From Ruminococcus sp. (GTDB lineage Bacteria; Bacillota_A; Clostridia; Oscillospirales; Ruminococcaceae), in contig NZ_JAIKXF010000042.1 in the NCBI RefSeq assembly GCF_024684275.1, positions 1 to 35,137 of the forward strand: a DNA stretch of 35,137 nucleotides, given 5' to 3'. This document shows positions 33,438-35,137 of this stretch, one piece after another. The position numbers and the translations under genes are program-made. The notes beneath the pieces were generated by a model. It did not search any database. It was not told where the DNA came from and saw only the letters and a program-made list of their open reading frames with translations. Each line of letters begins with the position of its first letter. Position 1 is the stretch's first letter.

Positions 33438-34061
33438 ATGAAGAATATAGTCGTGCTCGTTTCGGGCGGCGGCACTAATTTACAGGCTCTTATCGACGCC
33501 GAAAAATCAGGCATCATCAAGGGCGGAAAAATAACCTGCGTCATTTCCTCAAAGGAAGGCGTGTACGCTCTTGAAAGGGCTGCGCAGAATGACATAAAAA
33601 GCCGCGTTATCCCGCGTAAGGAGTACGCTGATATAGCATCCTACACAAAGGCAGTAACCGACGCTCTCATCGAGGAAAAGGCAGACCTTGTGGTATATGC
33701 GGGATTCATGACCATACTCGACGAGCAGGTAGTAAAGGCGTTCCCCTACAAAATGATGAACGTTCACCCTGCACTGATACCAAGCTTCTGCGGAAAGGGC
33801 TTCTACGGACTGCACGTCCATGAGGCTGCTCTCGCGGCGGGAGTGAAGCTCTCAGGCGCAACGGTACATTTCGTAACCGAGGAGTGCGACGGCGGTCCGA
33901 TAATAATACAGAAGGCTGTCCCCGTTGAAAACGGTGATACTCCCGAGTCACTCCAAAAGCGTATAATGGAACAGGCTGAGTGGAAGATACTCCCCGAGGC
34001 GGTATCCCTGTTCTGTCAGGACAGGATAGAGATAATCGACGGAAAGGCATACGTAAAGTAA
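33438..34061 (+). CDS. purN: Phosphoribosylglycinamide formyltransferase
   Basis: A 207-residue GAR transformylase using 10-formyl-tetrahydrofolate. Start IVVLVSGGGTNLQAL, MNVHPALIPSF with catalytic Asn and His, and VTEECDGGPI with the catalytic Asp. Length is normal. A strong CAGGAGG precedes the ATG by eight bases, 38 bases after the expansin stop. Confidence 0.98.
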   Translation: MKNIVVLVSGGGTNLQALIDAEKSGIIKGGKITCVISSKEGVYALERAAQNDIKSRVIPRKEYADIASYTKAVTDALIEEKADLVVYAGFMTILDEQVVKAFPYKMMNVHPALIPSFCGKGFYGLHVHEAALAAGVKLSGATVHFVTEECDGGPIIIQKAVPVENGDTPESLQKRIMEQAEWKILPEAVSLFCQDRIEIIDGKAYVK

Positions 34062-34065
34062 TATC

Positions 34066-34683
34066 ATGGAAAAATTAAAGGGATTATTTGAAAAACAAAC
34101 TGTTCAGAAGCTCTTCCTCTGCTTCTGGATGTATGCGGTACTTGGCTGGTGCTACGAGGTTTTCCTTGAAACAGTGGTCTATCGCTGGGGATTTCACAAC
34201 AGAGGAAATATGTTCGGTCCCTACTGCCCCATATACGGCGTGGGAGCGCTCCTGTTCCTGCTGTGCTTCGGCTGGCTCATGAAGAAGAAGGACGTGAAAT
34301 GGCTGAATATAGTCAAGCCGCTGCTTATCTTTCTCGGGTGTATGGCGATCGCCACTCTTGTGGAACTGATAGCCACATACATACTCGAAGCAACTACGGG
34401 CTCATGGCCTTGGCAGACCTACGCGCGTTACAAGTACAACTATCAGGCTCGTATCGCTCTCAGCACTTCCGTACGATTCGGTCTTGGCGGACTGCTGTTC
34501 ATGTATATAGTACAGCCATTCTTTGACTGGCTCCTTGCAAAGCCGAAACGAAGAACACTGAATATCATCGCGCTTGCAGTGCTGATAATAGTCCTCACGG
34601 ACTTTATATTCACAAAGGCCACAGGCTATACGCCGAAACTGGCAGAAGCCGCTATGTTCATTCATCACATCACGGCTGTATAG
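34066..34683 (+). CDS. CmpB-like polytopic membrane protein (putative ABC-transporter type)
   Basis: A 205-residue membrane protein with about five helices. Early YAVLGWCYEVFLE and GPYCPIYGVGALL are the marks of the CmpB-like family (Pfam ABC_trans_CmpB), named as putative ABC permeases, though biochemical function is not established to my knowledge. The start is four bases after purN, with no strong ribosome site, so translation is probably coupled to it. It is the first of a tandem pair. Confidence 0.85.
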   Translation: MEKLKGLFEKQTVQKLFLCFWMYAVLGWCYEVFLETVVYRWGFHNRGNMFGPYCPIYGVGALLFLLCFGWLMKKKDVKWLNIVKPLLIFLGCMAIATLVELIATYILEATTGSWPWQTYARYKYNYQARIALSTSVRFGLGGLLFMYIVQPFFDWLLAKPKRRTLNIIALAVLIIVLTDFIFTKATGYTPKLAEAAMFIHHITAV

Positions 34684-34702
34684 TGCTAAGGGACATACTA
34701 CC

Positions 34703-35137
34703 ATGAAAAAAATAAAGGAATTATTGGAAAAACAAATTGTTCAGAAGCTCTTTCTCTGCTTCTGGATGTATGCGGTATTCGGCTGGTGCTACGAGGTATT
34801 CCTCGAAGTAGTGGTCTATAAATGGGGCTTCACAAATCTTGGTATAATGTTCGGTCCGTATTGTCCGATATACGCGGTGGGAGCACTGCTCTTCCTGCTG
34901 TTTTTCGGCAAGCTGATGAAAAAAGAGGGCGGACGCCTTTTGCAGATATCCCGTCCTTTCATCATATTCTTCGGAAGCATGGCTGTGGCAACTGCGGTAG
35001 AGCTTGCAGGCACATATGTCCTTGAATACTTCACGGGCAGCTGGCCGTGGGATACATATGCGGACTACGATATCAATTTTCAGGCAAGGATAGCGCTCTC
35101 ACCTTCGCTGAGGTTCGGCATGGGAGGACTGCTGTTC
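34703..35137 (+). CDS. Second CmpB-like membrane protein, cut by the window edge
   Basis: Begins at ATG 34703, 19 bases after the first copy, and runs open to the end of the window (145 codons visible). The product shares most residues with its neighbour: VQKLFLCFWMYAVFGWCYEVF, MFGPYCPIYAVGALL, TGSWPW and the RIALS.S.RFG.GGLLF segment. The ribosome site AAGGGA is weak. It arose by tandem duplication, with divergence concentrated in the loop after the fourth helix. Confidence 0.85.
   Translation, partial: MKKIKELLEKQIVQKLFLCFWMYAVFGWCYEVFLEVVVYKWGFTNLGIMFGPYCPIYAVGALLFLLFFGKLMKKEGGRLLQISRPFIIFFGSMAVATAVELAGTYVLEYFTGSWPWDTYADYDINFQARIALSPSLRFGMGGLLF

Overview
The window reads as chromosome of a monoderm, fibre-associated gut Clostridium relative, most likely Ruminococcus. 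The basis is a type IV pilus (T4P) gene set without outer-membrane parts (no PilQ or PilP), a fused PilM-PilN, near-consensus sigma-A promoters with strong GGAGG ribosome sites, and a secreted expansin with a dockerin-like segment. The species is not determined. All assignments come from reading the sequence; no database search was run.

Layout. (1) Positions 1-263, minus strand: two tandem perfect TTGACA-17-TATAAT promoters fire out of the left edge, and a terminator closes the pilin transcript behind them. (2) 291-8737 and 8753-15764: the T4P region. The minus strand carries a minor prepilin, a membrane-anchored S41 protease, the major prepilin, pilT and pilB. pilD (plus strand) is divergent from pilB. 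A second minus-strand operon runs pilC, pilMN, pilO, a giant PilX/GspK-like protein, then two pseudopilins. (3) 16298-18121: uvrC. (4) 18122-20555: a DUF5662-type gene overlapping a LacI-family regulator, flanked by two copies of a hairpin-rich dispersed repeat. (5) 20556-24433, minus strand: a 59-residue acidic protein, a TPR-like protein and an 843-residue low-complexity scaffold-like protein with repeated short motifs. (6) 24976-35137, plus strand: a membrane glycosyltransferase, a WG-repeat protein, then a purine cluster purE, DUF4272, HAD phosphatase, purC, purF, purM, expansin, purN, followed by two tandem CmpB-like membrane proteins, the second cut by the window edge.

How the parts work together. 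PilD would process the five prepilin-like proteins. PilB and PilT would extend and retract the fibre on PilC, with PilMN and PilO as the alignment complex and the PilX-like protein and pseudopilins as a probable tip or priming complex. The pur genes cover several steps of IMP synthesis (PurF, PurN, PurM, PurE, PurC).

Most notable: the PurF has lost its N-terminal Cys and other glutamine-site residues; an expansin with half a dockerin sits between purM and purN; the 843-residue protein carries repeated LAQFAI-type motifs next to a TPR partner; the giant pilus-tip candidate and its repeat-tailed pseudopilin; and the hairpin repeat whose two copies show compensatory base changes.
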